Of a DNA stretch of 37,361 bases, positions 10,101-18,292 are shown one piece after another. Location: NCBI RefSeq assembly GCF_016642265.1, contig NZ_MRXX01000004.1:1-37361 (forward strand), read 5' to 3'. The position numbers and the translations under genes are program-made. Each line of letters starts with the position of its first letter. Positions within the stretch are counted from its first letter, which is position 1. The stretch comes from Streptococcus lactarius. GTDB lineage: Bacteria; Bacillota; Bacilli; Lactobacillales; Streptococcaceae. Below the pieces are notes generated by a model. The model was given only the letters and a program-made list of their open reading frames with translations, had not been told where the DNA came from and did no database searches.

Positions 10101-10610
10101 TCCTTGTTGCAAAACCTGGATCACCTTTTGGTAGCCAATTTTCTGTAAGGTTTCACTCAAAGTAGTTAGGTCGATTTCTTGACCAACCTTCAATTGAAAA
10201 ATGCTAGATGCAAAAACTTTAGGAGAAGGTAATAGTAGTTTGATACCACTCACATTGGTCACAAGGATACCTTGACGATCCTCTTGACATAAAAAGTTCA
10301 AAGCCTCTAATCGTGCAAATTGCCTTTCTTGTGAAGCAAAAACAAATTCTGCTAAAGGGTTATCATCTCCCAAAAATGTATGGACTTTGTCCTCTCCAAG
10401 TAAAGCAATAAAATCACTAGCCAATCGTTCCGCTTCGTTATAACTAGAGGTTATGAGGACTGCTTTTTCAATAGAATCAAAAGCGGAAGCCATCACAATA
10501 GCCTTAGTAGTCGCAGATAATCCTAAAATTAACTCTCTATTGTTTTTCTGTAATCCTTGTTGCCAGGATAGAAGGTCGGAGTTTTGAATCACTAAATCAA
10601 TGACATTCAT
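7116..10610 (-). CDS. mfd: Transcription-repair coupling factor Mfd
   Basis: Mfd removes RNA polymerase stalled at DNA damage and recruits UvrA. The 1164-aa product has a UvrB-like N-terminal module (about 25-290), then an RNA-polymerase-interacting CarD-like domain (about 487-560). The RecG-like motor follows, with Walker A GDVGFGKT (639-646), DEEQ box (740-743) and a TRG-containing second helicase domain. A C-terminal UvrA-inhibitory domain ends it. The length is standard. It starts four bases after the pth stop, which implies cotranscription. Confidence 0.98.
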   Translation of the reverse strand: MNVIDLVIQNSDLLSWQQGLQKNNRELILGLSATTKAIVMASAFDSIEKAVLITSSYNEAERLASDFIALLGEDKVHTFLGDDNPLAEFVFASQERQFARLEALNFLCQEDRQGILVTNVSGIKLLLPSPKVFASSIFQLKVGQEIDLTTLSETLQKIGYQKVIQVLQQGEFSLRGDILDIFEIEQLQPYRVEFFGDEIDGIRIFDPESQRSVENVEEVQLKAVSDLLLQEEDFIRGQKQLEQLQEQTANEAFKSYLAEILGDISQKQVHPDLRKFISFFYEKQYTLFDYLPKHTPVFLDDYQKIVDQIARFDLDVANLLTEDLHKNRASSRQVYFADTSTILRKYTPATYFSNFQKGLGNLKFDHLYQFNQYPMQEFFGQFDLLKEEIERYQKSNYTVIIQATSHHNLQQLHKNIEEYEIRLDYIDGDSIIPQASQLIVGGLAHGFQFVDEKIVYITESEIYQKKIKRKIRRQTISNAERLKNYNELEKGDYVVHQVHGIGQYLGIETIEISGVHRDYVSIQYQNGDRISIPVDQIQMLSKYVASDGKTPKINKLNDGRFQKTKQKVQTQVEDIADDLIKLYAERSQLEGFAYSSDDENQEAFEQDFPYIETDGQLRSIEEIKKDMESNRPMDRLLVGDVGFGKTEVAMRAAFKAVNDHKQVAVLVPTTVLAQQHYANFKERFEAFAVEVAVLSRFQSKAEQKETLEKLKKGRVDIIIGTHRLLSKDVVFSDLGLIVIDEEQRFGVKHKETLKELKKKVDVLTLTATPIPRTLHMSMLGIRDLSVIETPPTNRYPVQTFVLETNPTIIRDAVLREIDRGGQVYYLYNKVDTIEQKVSELKELIPEASIGFVHGQMSEVRLENTLLDFINGEYDVLVTTTIIETGVDIPNANTLFIENADHMGLSTLYQLRGRVGRSNRIAYAYLMYRPDKSLTEVSEKRLEAIKGFTELGSGFKIAMRDLSIRGAGNILGASQSGFIDSVGFEMYSQLLEEAIAKKQGQEHRRQKSNAELNLQIDAYLPNEYISDQRQKIEIYKQIREMNSASDYEYLQDELIDRFGEYPDVVAYLLEIGLVKVYLDQVFVRLVERKQQKLTVKFEPIAKQLFLTQDYFKALSMTQLKAQIAEEKGLIEVIFDIRNKKDFEILEALKQFGQTLLEIKQEKEEN

Positions 10611-10614
10611 CTAC

Positions 10615-11184
10615 TTACCCGTTGTATTTCTGCATGCTTCTTTCAAAATTTTCTTCTACCAAGTAATCGTTAATCGCTTCTTCTACTCGATCGATTGTTT
10701 GTAGAATCGTGATGTAATCGTCTTTATCAAATTTTCCTAAGACATGATGAACAACTGACATGCCCTGCTTAGGTCTTCCAATGCCAATCTTAATTCGATA
10801 AAAAGTCTGAGTTCCAATATGATTGATAATCGATTTGATTCCGTTATGACCACCGGCAGATCCTTTAGCTCGAAGACGAATCTTGCCAACTTCCATATCT
10901 AAATCATCATAAATAACCAAAAGATCTTCAATATCCAGACCATAATAAGTCAGAAGGGCATGGACTGCTTTTCCACTCTCATTCATGAAAGTGGTTGGCT
11001 TTACAAAATAGACCTTTTCGCCATTTAAAAATGTTGAGGCAATATCAGCTTGAAAAATCTTATCATGGGAGAAAGTAAGATTTAAAGACTTTGCCATTTG
11101 ATCAACTACCATAAAACCAACATTGTGTCGTGTCTCAAAATATTTATCACCGGGATTTCCTAATCCTACTAATAATTTTGTCAT
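10615..11184 (-). CDS. pth: Peptidyl-tRNA hydrolase
   Basis: Pth cleaves peptidyl-tRNA released from stalled ribosomes and recycles tRNA. The 189-aa product has the N-terminal GLGNPGxxYxxTRHNVGF signature with catalytic His20, the FMNESG segment (66-71), the YDDLD acidic block (91-95), and [13 protein letters not shown] (106-118). The ATG has AAGGAAA upstream. It sits between ychF and mfd, the usual streptococcal order, and is separated from ychF by a hairpin. Confidence 0.98.
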   Translation of the reverse strand: MTKLLVGLGNPGDKYFETRHNVGFMVVDQMAKSLNLTFSHDKIFQADIASTFLNGEKVYFVKPTTFMNESGKAVHALLTYYGLDIEDLLVIYDDLDMEVGKIRLRAKGSAGGHNGIKSIINHIGTQTFYRIKIGIGRPKQGMSVVHHVLGKFDKDDYITILQTIDRVEEAINDYLVEENFERSMQKYNG

Positions 11185-11206
11185 TTATTTTCCTTTCAAA
11201 AACGCT

Positions 11207-11237
11207 AAAAGGGTTGGAAATATTTTTTCCAACCTTT
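11207..11237 (-). terminator. Hairpin/terminator between ychF and pth
   Basis: On the minus strand GGTTGGAAA pairs with TTTCCAACC, followed by a short T run. It lies just past the ychF stop and before the pth ribosome binding site. It may end part of the ychF transcripts while letting some continue into pth. The arms resemble those of the ftsH terminator. Confidence 0.65.
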
Positions 11238-11254
11238 ATATATTTTTAACTTTC

Positions 11255-12370
11255 TTAAACATTGAAACGGAATTCCATGATGTCCCCATCTTGGACAACA
11301 TATTCTTTTCCTTCTTCTCGTAAGCGTCCAGCTTCTTTTACAGCCTTTTCAGATCCGTATTTCACCAAATCATCATAAGACATAGTCACTGCACGAATAA
11401 ATCCTTTTTCAAAATCAGAGTGGATGATACCAGCTGCTTGAGGAGCTTTCATACCACGTTTAAAAGTCCAAGCACGTACTTCTTTTTCACCAGCTGTGAA
11501 GTAAGTTCCAAGTCCTAGTAAATGGTAAGCTGCACGCGTGAGTTTATCAACTCCAGACTCTGTTAGGCCAATCGCCTCTAAAAATTCTTGTTTATCCGCA
11601 TCATCTAGTTCAGATATTTCTTCCTCTGCACGCGCAGAAATCACCACTACCTCTGCATTTTCTGTCGTTGCAAATTCACGAATTTGTTTGACATACTCGA
11701 TAGAATCTGGATCTGCAACCACATCTTCATCGACATTAGCCACATAAAGAACTGGTTTGGTAGTCAAAAGGAAAAGTCCTTTCACCACTTTTTGTTCTTC
11801 TTCTGTAAATTCAATAGTTCGAGCTGATTTTCCGTCTTCCAGAACTGGTTTGATTTTTTGAAGAACGTTAAATTCTGCAACCGAATCCTTATCCTTTTGT
11901 GTACGGGCTATTTTTTCCACACGCGCGTATCGTTTATTGATAGATTCTAAATCTGCTAAAATCAACTCCAAATTAATCGTATCAATATCTGCAAGTGGAT
12001 CTACAAAAGCATCTTCACGACCTTGTTCACGCATGACATTTTCATCATTAAAAGCACGAACTACATGGACAATGGCATCCACTTCACGGATGTTGGCCAA
12101 GAATTTATTTCCAAGACCTTCTCCTTTTGATGCACCTTTTACAATTCCAGCAATATCTGTGAATTCAAAGGTTGTTGGAACTGTCTTTTTAGGAGTGATC
12201 ATTTCAGTCAATTTTTGGAGGCGTTCATCAGGAACTTCTACCATACCGACGTTTGGATCAATGGTCGCAAAGGGATAGTTTGCGGCCTCTGCTCCTGCTT
12301 TTGTAATTGCGTTAAATAAGGTTGATTTACCAACGTTTGGCAAACCCACGATACCTGCTGTTAAAGCCAT
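11255..12370 (-). CDS. ychF: Redox-regulated ATPase YchF (Obg family)
   Basis: YchF is an Obg-like P-loop NTPase that prefers ATP, binds ribosomes, and is linked to stress responses. The 371-aa product has G1 GLPNVGKST (8-16), a switch region with DIAG, and an insertion coiled coil (about 130-170). A C-terminal TGS domain runs from about 285 to 368 and ends in QDGDIMEFRFNV. The length fits the family. It begins the leftward string and has a GGAG site before ATG. It directly follows dnaN and DUF951 in pneumococcus; here a lipoprotein gene is inserted between them. Confidence 0.97.
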   Translation of the reverse strand: MALTAGIVGLPNVGKSTLFNAITKAGAEAANYPFATIDPNVGMVEVPDERLQKLTEMITPKKTVPTTFEFTDIAGIVKGASKGEGLGNKFLANIREVDAIVHVVRAFNDENVMREQGREDAFVDPLADIDTINLELILADLESINKRYARVEKIARTQKDKDSVAEFNVLQKIKPVLEDGKSARTIEFTEEEQKVVKGLFLLTTKPVLYVANVDEDVVADPDSIEYVKQIREFATTENAEVVVISARAEEEISELDDADKQEFLEAIGLTESGVDKLTRAAYHLLGLGTYFTAGEKEVRAWTFKRGMKAPQAAGIIHSDFEKGFIRAVTMSYDDLVKYGSEKAVKEAGRLREEGKEYVVQDGDIMEFRFNV

Positions 12371-12548
12371 AATTTTTAATTCTCCGTTTTCATTTCAATC
12401 TTTTTTATTATAACATAATTCAAAAGACAAGTGATGAAAAATGAAATATTTCATGACCTTTGAAACTAGATTTTTTCATCAAACTGTAACGTTCTAAAAA
12501 GATAAATATGGTATACTCTATTTAACAACTAACAAAGGAATTTTTTAG
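12371..12548. promoter_or_regulatory. Divergent promoter region between ychF and the lipoprotein gene
   Basis: For the rightward gene there is a TATACT (12512-12517) preceded by TGG, an extended -10 without a good -35. A perfect 14-bp palindrome ATGAAATATTTCAT lies at 12441-12454, and outer arms GATGAAAAA (12433-12441) and TTTTTCATC (12472-12480) flank it. It could be an operator for either gene. No ychF promoter is clear. Confidence 0.5.
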
Positions 12549-13046
12549 ATGAAAAAACAAACATGGAAATCTATTTTCCTTTCTTTAATCGCTATTTTTA
12601 CACTCTTTCTTCTTGGAGCTTGTGGACAACAATCTGTTCAAAAATCCTATCTTCAAGGAATCAACCAAGAAAAGAAAACAGACGTTCGGATTACACTAGA
12701 ACATAAAGGTGATAAAGCGATCAGTAACCAAACTACCACTACTATTTATTACAAAGAGGCAGGGGTTACGAAAGATCAATTAAAGGAAATGATCGATAAA
12801 TATGACGAAGAATACAAAGATGTCAAAGGATTCACACATTCTGCTGAATACAAAGATGATTATATGGTCGAAAAAACAACTCTAAATTATGAAAAGGCAG
12901 ACTTAGATCAGCTAATTGAAAAGAAATTAGTAGCGACACAAAAAGATAAAAAAGTTGACTATATCAGCTACAAATCAACTTTTGATATGATGAAACAAAG
13001 TGGTTTCAAAGAAGTTAAAAATGGAAAATTTGAAGAATTAAAATAA
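12549..13046 (+). CDS. YehR-like lipoprotein (DUF1307)
   Basis: This is a 165-aa surface lipoprotein. It has a signal segment (1-24), a lipobox LLGAC with lipidated Cys25, then a soluble domain that is Lys/Asp/Glu-rich and lacks cysteines. The pattern matches the YehR/DUF1307 family, whose function is not established. The ATG has AAAGGA upstream. It is the only rightward gene left of oriC, so it is transcribed against replication. It is convergent with DUF951-dnaN and shares a terminator with them. Its place between ychF and DUF951 is an insertion relative to the pneumococcal order as I recall it, which suggests a later gain. Confidence 0.78.
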   Translation: MKKQTWKSIFLSLIAIFTLFLLGACGQQSVQKSYLQGINQEKKTDVRITLEHKGDKAISNQTTTTIYYKEAGVTKDQLKEMIDKYDEEYKDVKGFTHSAEYKDDYMVEKTTLNYEKADLDQLIEKKLVATQKDKKVDYISYKSTFDMMKQSGFKEVKNGKFEELK

Positions 13047-13049
13047 TTG

Positions 13050-13083
13050 AAAAGGTTCGGCCACATAAGTGACTGAACCTTTT
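13050..13083. terminator. Bidirectional terminator
   Basis: AAAAGGTTC and GAACCTTTT form a stem, extended inward by imperfect pairs around an ATAA loop. T runs follow on both strands. It ends the lipoprotein gene (rightward) and the dnaN-DUF951 transcript (leftward); the DUF951 stop codon lies at its edge. Confidence 0.8.
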
Positions 13084-13273
13084 ATAATACTTTCTTCATT
13101 TTCTGTTCAAAATCATGGCGACTCATCATGACCACATGATCACAGTTACTACATTTAATTTTTATATCTGCACCAAGTCGCGTAATTTGCCAACGATTTG
13201 CCTTTTTGCCTGTCTCCTTTATTATGCAAGCATGAGGCTTTTTCATTTCTACAAAATCACCTAATGTATACAT
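13082..13273 (-). CDS. DUF951 family protein
   Basis: This 63-aa protein of unknown function is found next to dnaN in many streptococci. It begins MYTLGDFVEMKKPHAC and contains CSNC at 41-44. With Cys16 this could bind a metal, but that is inference. The gene starts 11 bp after the dnaN stop with a good AAGGTGA site, so it is cotranscribed with dnaN. It ends in the shared terminator. Confidence 0.88.
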   Translation of the reverse strand: MYTLGDFVEMKKPHACIIKETGKKANRWQITRLGADIKIKCSNCDHVVMMSRHDFEQKMKKVL

Positions 13274-13284
13274 GATTCACCTTT

Positions 13285-14421
13285 TTAATTTGTGCGAACT
13301 GGCGTAATCAATTGAATAAATCCTTGTTCATTTCCTTCTGGAACCAAGGTAAATGGTCTAACAGAAGAAATAAAGCGAATCACAACTTGTTCACTGTCGA
13401 TAGCTTTGAGCGCTTCAATCAAGTAAGTCGGATTAAAGCTAATGGACAAGTCCTCTCCTGCAACAGCACTCGTATCAATTTCTTCGTTTACCCGTCCAAC
13501 TTCTGGTGAATGAACGTGGGAAGAAACAATTCCATTCTTGAATTCCAATTTTACCGTTCCGTTTTGAGTAGCGTTCGAGAGAAGACGGGCGCGTTCCATC
13601 GCAAATCGAAGGTTGGCCACATTGAAAGTTGCTTCTGTGTTGAATTCTGTTGGAATTAAACGATCTGTGTCAGGGTAATTACCCTCTAGTAAACGGGTAT
13701 AGAAACTAATATGTTCACTTCTAAAGAGAATTTGATTATTGGCAAAGAACACTTCAACTGTTTCAATATCATCTGAAAAAACAGAAGTAAACTCACGAAG
13801 AGAACGACTTGGGATCACAACATCAAAGTTATCCCCATTTTTATCAAGTGTCATCACTTTTTGACTCATTCGGTGAGAATCAGTTGCCACTGTTTTTAAT
13901 TCTTTATTTTCTGATAAAACAAAGTGAACACCTGTCAAAATTGGACGACTTTCTTGTACACTTGCCGCAAATGCTGTTTCATTAATTAATTGTTTTAATA
14001 ATTTTGTTTCCAAAACCAATGGATTACTTGCAGCCATTTCTTGGATCCGTGGATATTGATCTGCATCTTTTCCTTTAAGAGTAATTTCTGATTTTCCACT
14101 GGTTAATAGGACTTGTTTTTGCTCAATTTCTTTAAAGTCTACCGTAACATCTGGTAAACTTGAAATGACATTGATAAAGAAGGTAGCTTCTAATAAGATA
14201 GAACCTGAAGAAGTTACCAATAAGCCAGCATTCTCATCTTTGATGGAGATGAAATTTTCAATTGAAATTTGCCCATTAGATCCAGATAAGGCTACTCCTT
14301 CAGGAGTAACATCAATTTTAATGGTGGATAGAATGGGGATAGCATTTTTTGAACTGATTGCTCTTTTGGTTGTACTAAGTGCTTGCAAAAATAAAGTTTT
14401 GTTAATAGAAAAATTAATCAT
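13285..14421 (-). CDS. dnaN: DNA polymerase III beta subunit (sliding clamp)
   Basis: DnaN is the ring-shaped clamp that tethers the replicative polymerase to DNA. The 378-aa product begins MINFSINKTLFLQALSTTKRAI and shows three repeated clamp folds (about 1-125, 126-250, 251-378). It ends in the LITPVRTN tail typical of Gram-positive clamps. The length is right for streptococci. It lies downstream of dnaA across a 159-bp gap that holds oriC elements. Confidence 0.98.
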   Translation of the reverse strand: MINFSINKTLFLQALSTTKRAISSKNAIPILSTIKIDVTPEGVALSGSNGQISIENFISIKDENAGLLVTSSGSILLEATFFINVISSLPDVTVDFKEIEQKQVLLTSGKSEITLKGKDADQYPRIQEMAASNPLVLETKLLKQLINETAFAASVQESRPILTGVHFVLSENKELKTVATDSHRMSQKVMTLDKNGDNFDVVIPSRSLREFTSVFSDDIETVEVFFANNQILFRSEHISFYTRLLEGNYPDTDRLIPTEFNTEATFNVANLRFAMERARLLSNATQNGTVKLEFKNGIVSSHVHSPEVGRVNEEIDTSAVAGEDLSISFNPTYLIEALKAIDSEQVVIRFISSVRPFTLVPEGNEQGFIQLITPVRTN

Positions 14422-14580
14422 GGTTATTCCTTTTATTTATTTTATGATTAGTAAGTTAATAGTAATAGTAGATTGTGTGGAAGTTGTGGAAAACTATCTG
14501 GATGCTTTCTAAAACTAGATAAGTTACTTGTTTAAAAATTGTGTATAACCCCTTAAAGTTTTCAAAGAGTTATAAACAGG
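14422..14580. other. oriC, dnaA-dnaN side: DnaA boxes and DnaA-trio unwinding element
   Basis: This gap contains DnaA boxes in the TGTGGATAA sense: TGTGGAAGT (14476-14484, weak), TGTGGAAAA (14485-14493, one mismatch) and TGTGTATAA (14540-14548, one mismatch), plus a weak TTATAAACA (14570-14578). Next to the first pair lie five in-phase trinucleotides TAA TAG TAA TAG TAG (14457-14471). Read 3' to 5' these are GAT/AAT repeats, which matches the DnaA-trio rule of bacterial origin unwinding. The leftward flank is AT-rich. Confidence 0.8.
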
Positions 14581-15939
14581 TTAATTCAATTTTTTCTTGA
14601 TACTTTGAATTTCAAGTCGTAGATTATCGTCTGTTTCTACCATACTTTTTATTTTTTCATAAGCATGGATGACAGTTGTGTGGTCTTTTCCACCAAATTC
14701 TTTTCCAATTCGAGGCAGTGAGTTATCCGTCATCTCTCTTGAAAGGTACATGGCAACTTGTCTTGCTAGGACGATATTTTGAACTCGTCTAGAGCCTTTC
14801 ATTTCTTTTACACTCACTCCATAGAAGGCCCCCACAGCATCCTGAATTTTCTCAATTGGGATGACGAGCATCTGGGTATTGTCATTTTTACGAGCTCGAA
14901 TAGCTTCTGCAGCAACATCAATGGTGATCTCTTTTAATTTTTTCACTTTGGCCATCAATGAGATATCATTCAAGGCTCCTTCTAAGTCTCGAACGTTTGA
15001 ATCGAATTGACCAGCTAGGTATTCTAGCGTATCGTTAGGAAAAATATAGTCTAGATCTTCACTCTTATTCCGTAAGATAGCAATACGGGTTTCAAAATCA
15101 GGGGGTGTTATATTTTGCGTTAATCCCCATTTGAAACGCGTAACCAACCGCTCTTCAAGACTATCCAGATGATCTGGACTTCGGTCACTTGTTAGAACAA
15201 TTTGTTTGTTGTCGCTATGAAGGGCATTAAAGGTGTTAAAGAACTCCTCTTGGGTGGTCACTTTTTTTCCACCAAGCGATTGAATATCATCAATCAGTAA
15301 GAGATCGAGACTACGATAGGTATTCTTGAAAGTCTTCATTTCTCCCAATCGTAGGTGTTCTAAAAATTCATTAATAAAGGTTTCGGCTGGGACATACTTC
15401 ACTCGCGCATTGGGGATATTTTCCAGAATTTGATTTCCAATTGCGTTTAGCAAGTGAGTCTTTCCGAGCCCTGGTCCACCATAGATAAAAAGAGGGTTGT
15501 AGGTTGTTGCAAGGTTTTCAGAAACTGCCAATGCCGCTGCCTTGGCCCAAATATTTCCATCCCCTTGCACAAAATTATCGAAGGTATACTTTGCTTTTAG
15601 TCCAGTCTCAATTTTAGGCAATGGCTCAGTTGCGGAACTACTTGAACTATTTAGAGAAGAGTTCCTAGAATCCTTGTGATGACTATTGGGAAGATCTTCA
15701 AAAACAAAATGAAACTTCAAATCTGTATTATAGATTTCAAAGCCAGCCGTGATTAAGGCATTTTTTAGATTTGTTTCCCAAAATAATTCCTTATAGTTTC
15801 CATCAAGATAAATAGTAGCTGTATCTCCATCGACTTTAACTAATTTTGAATCTGCAACAAAAAAGTCATAGGCACTATCTTTTAACTGTAATTGGGCTAA
15901 TTCTAAAAAGCGAGACCAAAATTGTTCTTCTTTTGTCAC
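14581..15939 (-). CDS. dnaA: Chromosomal replication initiator DnaA
   Basis: DnaA is the AAA+ initiator that binds DnaA boxes and opens oriC. The start chosen is the GTG at 15939, behind a near-perfect AAGGAGG site, giving 452 aa; the frame is open upstream to 15972 but has no comparable site. It has an N-terminal DnaB/DnaD-interaction domain (1-85), a Ser-rich linker (about 92-108), and the AAA+ domain with Walker A GGPGLGKT (154-161) and Walker B LLLIDDI (213-219). The C-terminal helix-turn-helix has the [11 protein letters not shown] signature (416-426). Its -10 and overlapping DnaA box suggest autoregulation. Confidence 0.98.
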   Translation of the reverse strand: MTKEEQFWSRFLELAQLQLKDSAYDFFVADSKLVKVDGDTATIYLDGNYKELFWETNLKNALITAGFEIYNTDLKFHFVFEDLPNSHHKDSRNSSLNSSSSSATEPLPKIETGLKAKYTFDNFVQGDGNIWAKAAALAVSENLATTYNPLFIYGGPGLGKTHLLNAIGNQILENIPNARVKYVPAETFINEFLEHLRLGEMKTFKNTYRSLDLLLIDDIQSLGGKKVTTQEEFFNTFNALHSDNKQIVLTSDRSPDHLDSLEERLVTRFKWGLTQNITPPDFETRIAILRNKSEDLDYIFPNDTLEYLAGQFDSNVRDLEGALNDISLMAKVKKLKEITIDVAAEAIRARKNDNTQMLVIPIEKIQDAVGAFYGVSVKEMKGSRRVQNIVLARQVAMYLSREMTDNSLPRIGKEFGGKDHTTVIHAYEKIKSMVETDDNLRLEIQSIKKKLN

Positions 15940-16204
15940 TAAAACTTCCCTCCTTTTCTTGAAATCAATCAAATCATACGTACCCTTATTCTACCATAAA
16001 AAATAATAGTTTTCCACAGGCTGAATTTTAGAACAAAAGGAGATTATTTTTTAGTTATCCACATATTGTGAAAACCAATCCCCAATGTTTTCAAAAGTTT
16101 TCCACAACATGGGGATAACTAGTTTCATGTGTTGATTTTTCTCTATTTCAGAGACGATTCGTTAGTGGAAAAGTTTGTCAATACAGAAAATAAAAATAAC
16201 AGCC
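15940..16204. other. oriC, dnaA upstream side: DnaA-box cluster
   Basis: This 265-bp gap has one perfect DnaA box TTATCCACA (16055-16063, plus), two one-mismatch TTTTCCACA boxes (16010-16018 and 16098-16106, plus), and a one-mismatch TGGGGATAA (16110-16118, minus). The last pair is closely spaced and faces in opposite directions. A further weak site lies at 16067-16075. No DnaA-trio series was seen here. Together with the boxes downstream of dnaA this gives the bipartite origin layout known from Bacillus. Confidence 0.85.
15988..16018 (-). promoter_or_regulatory. dnaA promoter overlapped by a DnaA box
   Basis: On the minus strand TAGAAT (15988-15993) is preceded by TGG, an extended -10. The -35 position falls in or next to the DnaA box at 16010-16018. 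The arrangement fits repression by DnaA itself. A TTGACA farther up (near 16177) has no matching -10. Confidence 0.6.
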
Positions 16205-16219
16205 TTATTTCAGACTGTT
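16187..16219 (-). terminator. Probable terminator after parB
   Basis: On the minus strand AACAGTC and GGCTGTT form a short stem with a 7-nt loop that overlaps the parB stop region. It is followed by ATTTTTATTTT. The stem is short, so strength is uncertain. Confidence 0.5.
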
Positions 16220-16966
16220 GATAATTCGTTGGTATTCATCAAGATTTGAAAAGAAAATTTGGATACTTCCCTTATTTGAGGCTGAGGAGTGAATTTTAAC
16301 TTCTGTCCCCAGTAATTTCTTTAAGTTCTTTTCTTCTTCAGTTAGAAAAGATTCTTTTGCTGGTTGATTTTTTAACTTTCTTTTAGAGCTGATCTTATTT
16401 TCTAATATCCGAACATTTAAGTGCTCTTGTTTTATTTTTTCAAGCCAATAATTTTGCTCTTTTTCATCAAGAGGAACGAGAACACGCGCGTGAGCTGAAG
16501 AAATATCATTTTGAATAACAGCTTCTTGAATAGCGGGTGTTAGTTGTAATAAGCGAAGCATATTGCTAATATAAGGTCTAGATTTTCCCATAAATTGAGC
16601 AATTTGATCATGCTTATAACCATTTTCAACTAACTTCTGATAAGATAGAGCTTCTTCAATGGGATTAAGGTCTTCTCTCTGTAAATTTTCAATAATGGCT
16701 TGTTGCATCATTTCTTGATCAGTTAATTCTTTTATGATAGCAGGAATAACCTCTAATCCCGCTATTTTTGAAGCTCTAAACCGTCTCTCACCTGCAAGCA
16801 GTTCAAAACCGATAATTGGAGATTTTCTGACAACAATGGGTTGGATTAATCCATTTTCTTTAATGGAGTGGGCCAGTTCTTCTAATTTTTCTTTATCAAA
16901 TACTTTTCTTGGTTGAAAAGGATTGGTTCGAATATCTTTTATTGCTAGTTTTTCAAATTTTTCCAT
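16205..16966 (-). CDS. parB: Chromosome partitioning protein ParB (Spo0J)
   Basis: ParB binds parS sites and spreads as a CTP-dependent clamp to load SMC and organise the origin. The start chosen is ATG at 16966 (MEKFEKLAI), matching pneumococcal ParB and giving 253 aa; an in-frame GTG exists at 16987. Motifs are NPFQPR (15-20), GERRFRA (59-65, CTP-binding), ENLQRE (93-98), and a helix-turn-helix (about 118-141) with KSRPYISN. The C terminus is a short dimer domain ending IINSLK. No parA is present, as is normal for streptococci. It follows htrA across a strong hairpin. Two exact parS sites lie at 23391-23406 and 34161-34176. Confidence 0.96.
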   Translation of the reverse strand: MEKFEKLAIKDIRTNPFQPRKVFDKEKLEELAHSIKENGLIQPIVVRKSPIIGFELLAGERRFRASKIAGLEVIPAIIKELTDQEMMQQAIIENLQREDLNPIEEALSYQKLVENGYKHDQIAQFMGKSRPYISNMLRLLQLTPAIQEAVIQNDISSAHARVLVPLDEKEQNYWLEKIKQEHLNVRILENKISSKRKLKNQPAKESFLTEEEKNLKKLLGTEVKIHSSASNKGSIQIFFSNLDEYQRIINSLK

Positions 16967-16980
16967 CTTATGAATAGAAT

Positions 16981-17012
16981 AACACACCTTTACAAATTCG
17001 TAAAGGTGTGTT
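16981..17012 (-). promoter_or_regulatory. Perfect 13-bp stem-loop between htrA and parB
   Basis: AACACACCTTTAC pairs perfectly with GTAAAGGTGTGTT around a 6-nt loop. On the minus strand it is followed by ATTCTATTC, not a T run, so it is a poor terminator. It ends about 15 bases before the chosen parB start, and the only AAAGGTG (Shine-Dalgarno-like) is locked in the stem. It may be an mRNA processing or translation-control element. Confidence 0.65.
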
Positions 17013-17037
17013 TACAGGTATGTCAAGAAGAAAAGGT

Positions 17038-18219
17038 TTATTTTTCTAAATCTTCTGTTGATTTTGTCAACTTAATAGTAGTTGTCTCTTGTTTTCCATC
17101 TCGATAGAAGGTTACCTTAATGGTATCGTCAATTTGGTGAGAATAGAGAGCAGATTGTAAATCTGCAGTTGACTCAATGTCTGTATCGTCAATTTTAGTA
17201 ATGACATCGTAACGTTGCAATTTATCCGATGCAGGCATATTGTCAAGTGTTGAGCGAACAATGACTCCTCCGGAGATTTTTTCAGGAAGTTTTAATTTAC
17301 TCAAATCAGAAGTTGAAAGATTTGCAAGGTCCATCATTTGGATTCCAAGCGCTGGTCGAACGACCTTTCCGTTTTCTTCCAATTGTTTGATAATATTGAC
17401 AACATCGTTTGCAGGAATTGCAAATCCCATTCCTTCTACAGAAGTCTGTCCATTCGTTGAAATTTTGCTTGAGGTAATTCCAATGACCTGTCCTTGGATG
17501 TTGATCAAAGGTCCTCCTGAGTTACCTGGATTGATAGCAGCATCTGTTTGCAAGGCACGTGTAGAGATATTTTGTCCATTGTCAGCTTTTAAATTAACAT
17601 TTCGACCTTGACTTGAAATAATTCCTTGGGTAACAGAGTTTGCATAATCCGTCCCTAGGGGGCTTCCAATAGCTATAGCAGTCTCACCAACAGTTAACTG
17701 GTTTGAATCCCCAAATTCAGCGACATCTTTGGCTTTATCTGCACTAATTCTGACAACAGCAATATCAGAATAGACATCGGAACCAACAACTTCTCCAGGA
17801 ACTTTATTGCCATCCGCTAATAAGATATCTACTTTTTTAGCACCACTAATAACATGGGTATTGGTCACAAGATAGGCATATTTTCCATCTTTTTTATAAA
17901 TCACTCCCGATCCTTCACTGGAGATTTGAGAATCTGAATGTTCATCATTTGTAAATAAATCTTGATTTGAAGAATCTGCATAGGTGATTACAGATACCAC
18001 TGCATTTTTTACTTTATCAACAGCTTGGCTCGTTGAGGTTGTATTTTTATATGCTGTCTTTACAGTAGTGGAGCGTACTTGTTTGCTTTCAGTCGTTGCA
18101 TTTGATGAATGAGATACTTGTAATGTTAAAACTGTTCCAAGAATCCCACCAAGAAAACCGACTACAAAAATGAGGGATAAAGTCCCAATTTTTTTTAGTA
18201 AATGGGATGAAGATTTCAT
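17038..18219 (-). CDS. htrA: Serine protease HtrA/DegP
   Basis: HtrA is a surface-anchored quality-control protease; in pneumococcus it degrades misfolded exported proteins and affects competence by destroying CSP. The 393-aa product has an N-terminal membrane anchor (about 11-34), a Ser/Thr-rich linker, and a trypsin-like domain with catalytic His122, Asp152 and Ser234 (GNSGG). One PDZ domain (about 285-385) follows. The ATG follows TAGGAGGAA. The promoter carries a CiaR-type repeat, and parB follows downstream. The length matches streptococcal HtrA. Confidence 0.97.
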   Translation of the reverse strand: MKSSSHLLKKIGTLSLIFVVGFLGGILGTVLTLQVSHSSNATTESKQVRSTTVKTAYKNTTSTSQAVDKVKNAVVSVITYADSSNQDLFTNDEHSDSQISSEGSGVIYKKDGKYAYLVTNTHVISGAKKVDILLADGNKVPGEVVGSDVYSDIAVVRISADKAKDVAEFGDSNQLTVGETAIAIGSPLGTDYANSVTQGIISSQGRNVNLKADNGQNISTRALQTDAAINPGNSGGPLINIQGQVIGITSSKISTNGQTSVEGMGFAIPANDVVNIIKQLEENGKVVRPALGIQMMDLANLSTSDLSKLKLPEKISGGVIVRSTLDNMPASDKLQRYDVITKIDDTDIESTADLQSALYSHQIDDTIKVTFYRDGKQETTTIKLTKSTEDLEK

Positions 18220-18250
18220 ATTTTCCTCCTAAGGCTATCAAATTGTCTAG

Positions 18251-18283
18251 AGTATAGAAAAACTTTCTTAATTATAACTTAAA
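18251..18283 (-). promoter_or_regulatory. CiaR-type promoter of htrA
   Basis: On the minus strand TTTAAG (18278-18283), a 5-bp gap, and ATTAAG (18267-18272) match the CiaR direct repeat NTTAAG-N5-WTTAAG. A TATACT -10 (18251-18256) lies exactly 10 bp downstream, the spacing known for CiaR-activated promoters. No -35 is present, as expected for an activated promoter. Confidence 0.85.
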
Positions 18284-18292
18284 TAAATAAAG

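Noticed and set aside
16993..17000. TACGAATT on the minus strand as a ComX cin-box (TACGAATA)
   Set aside because: One mismatch, and it forms the loop and stem edge of the htrA-parB hairpin; no late competence gene follows.
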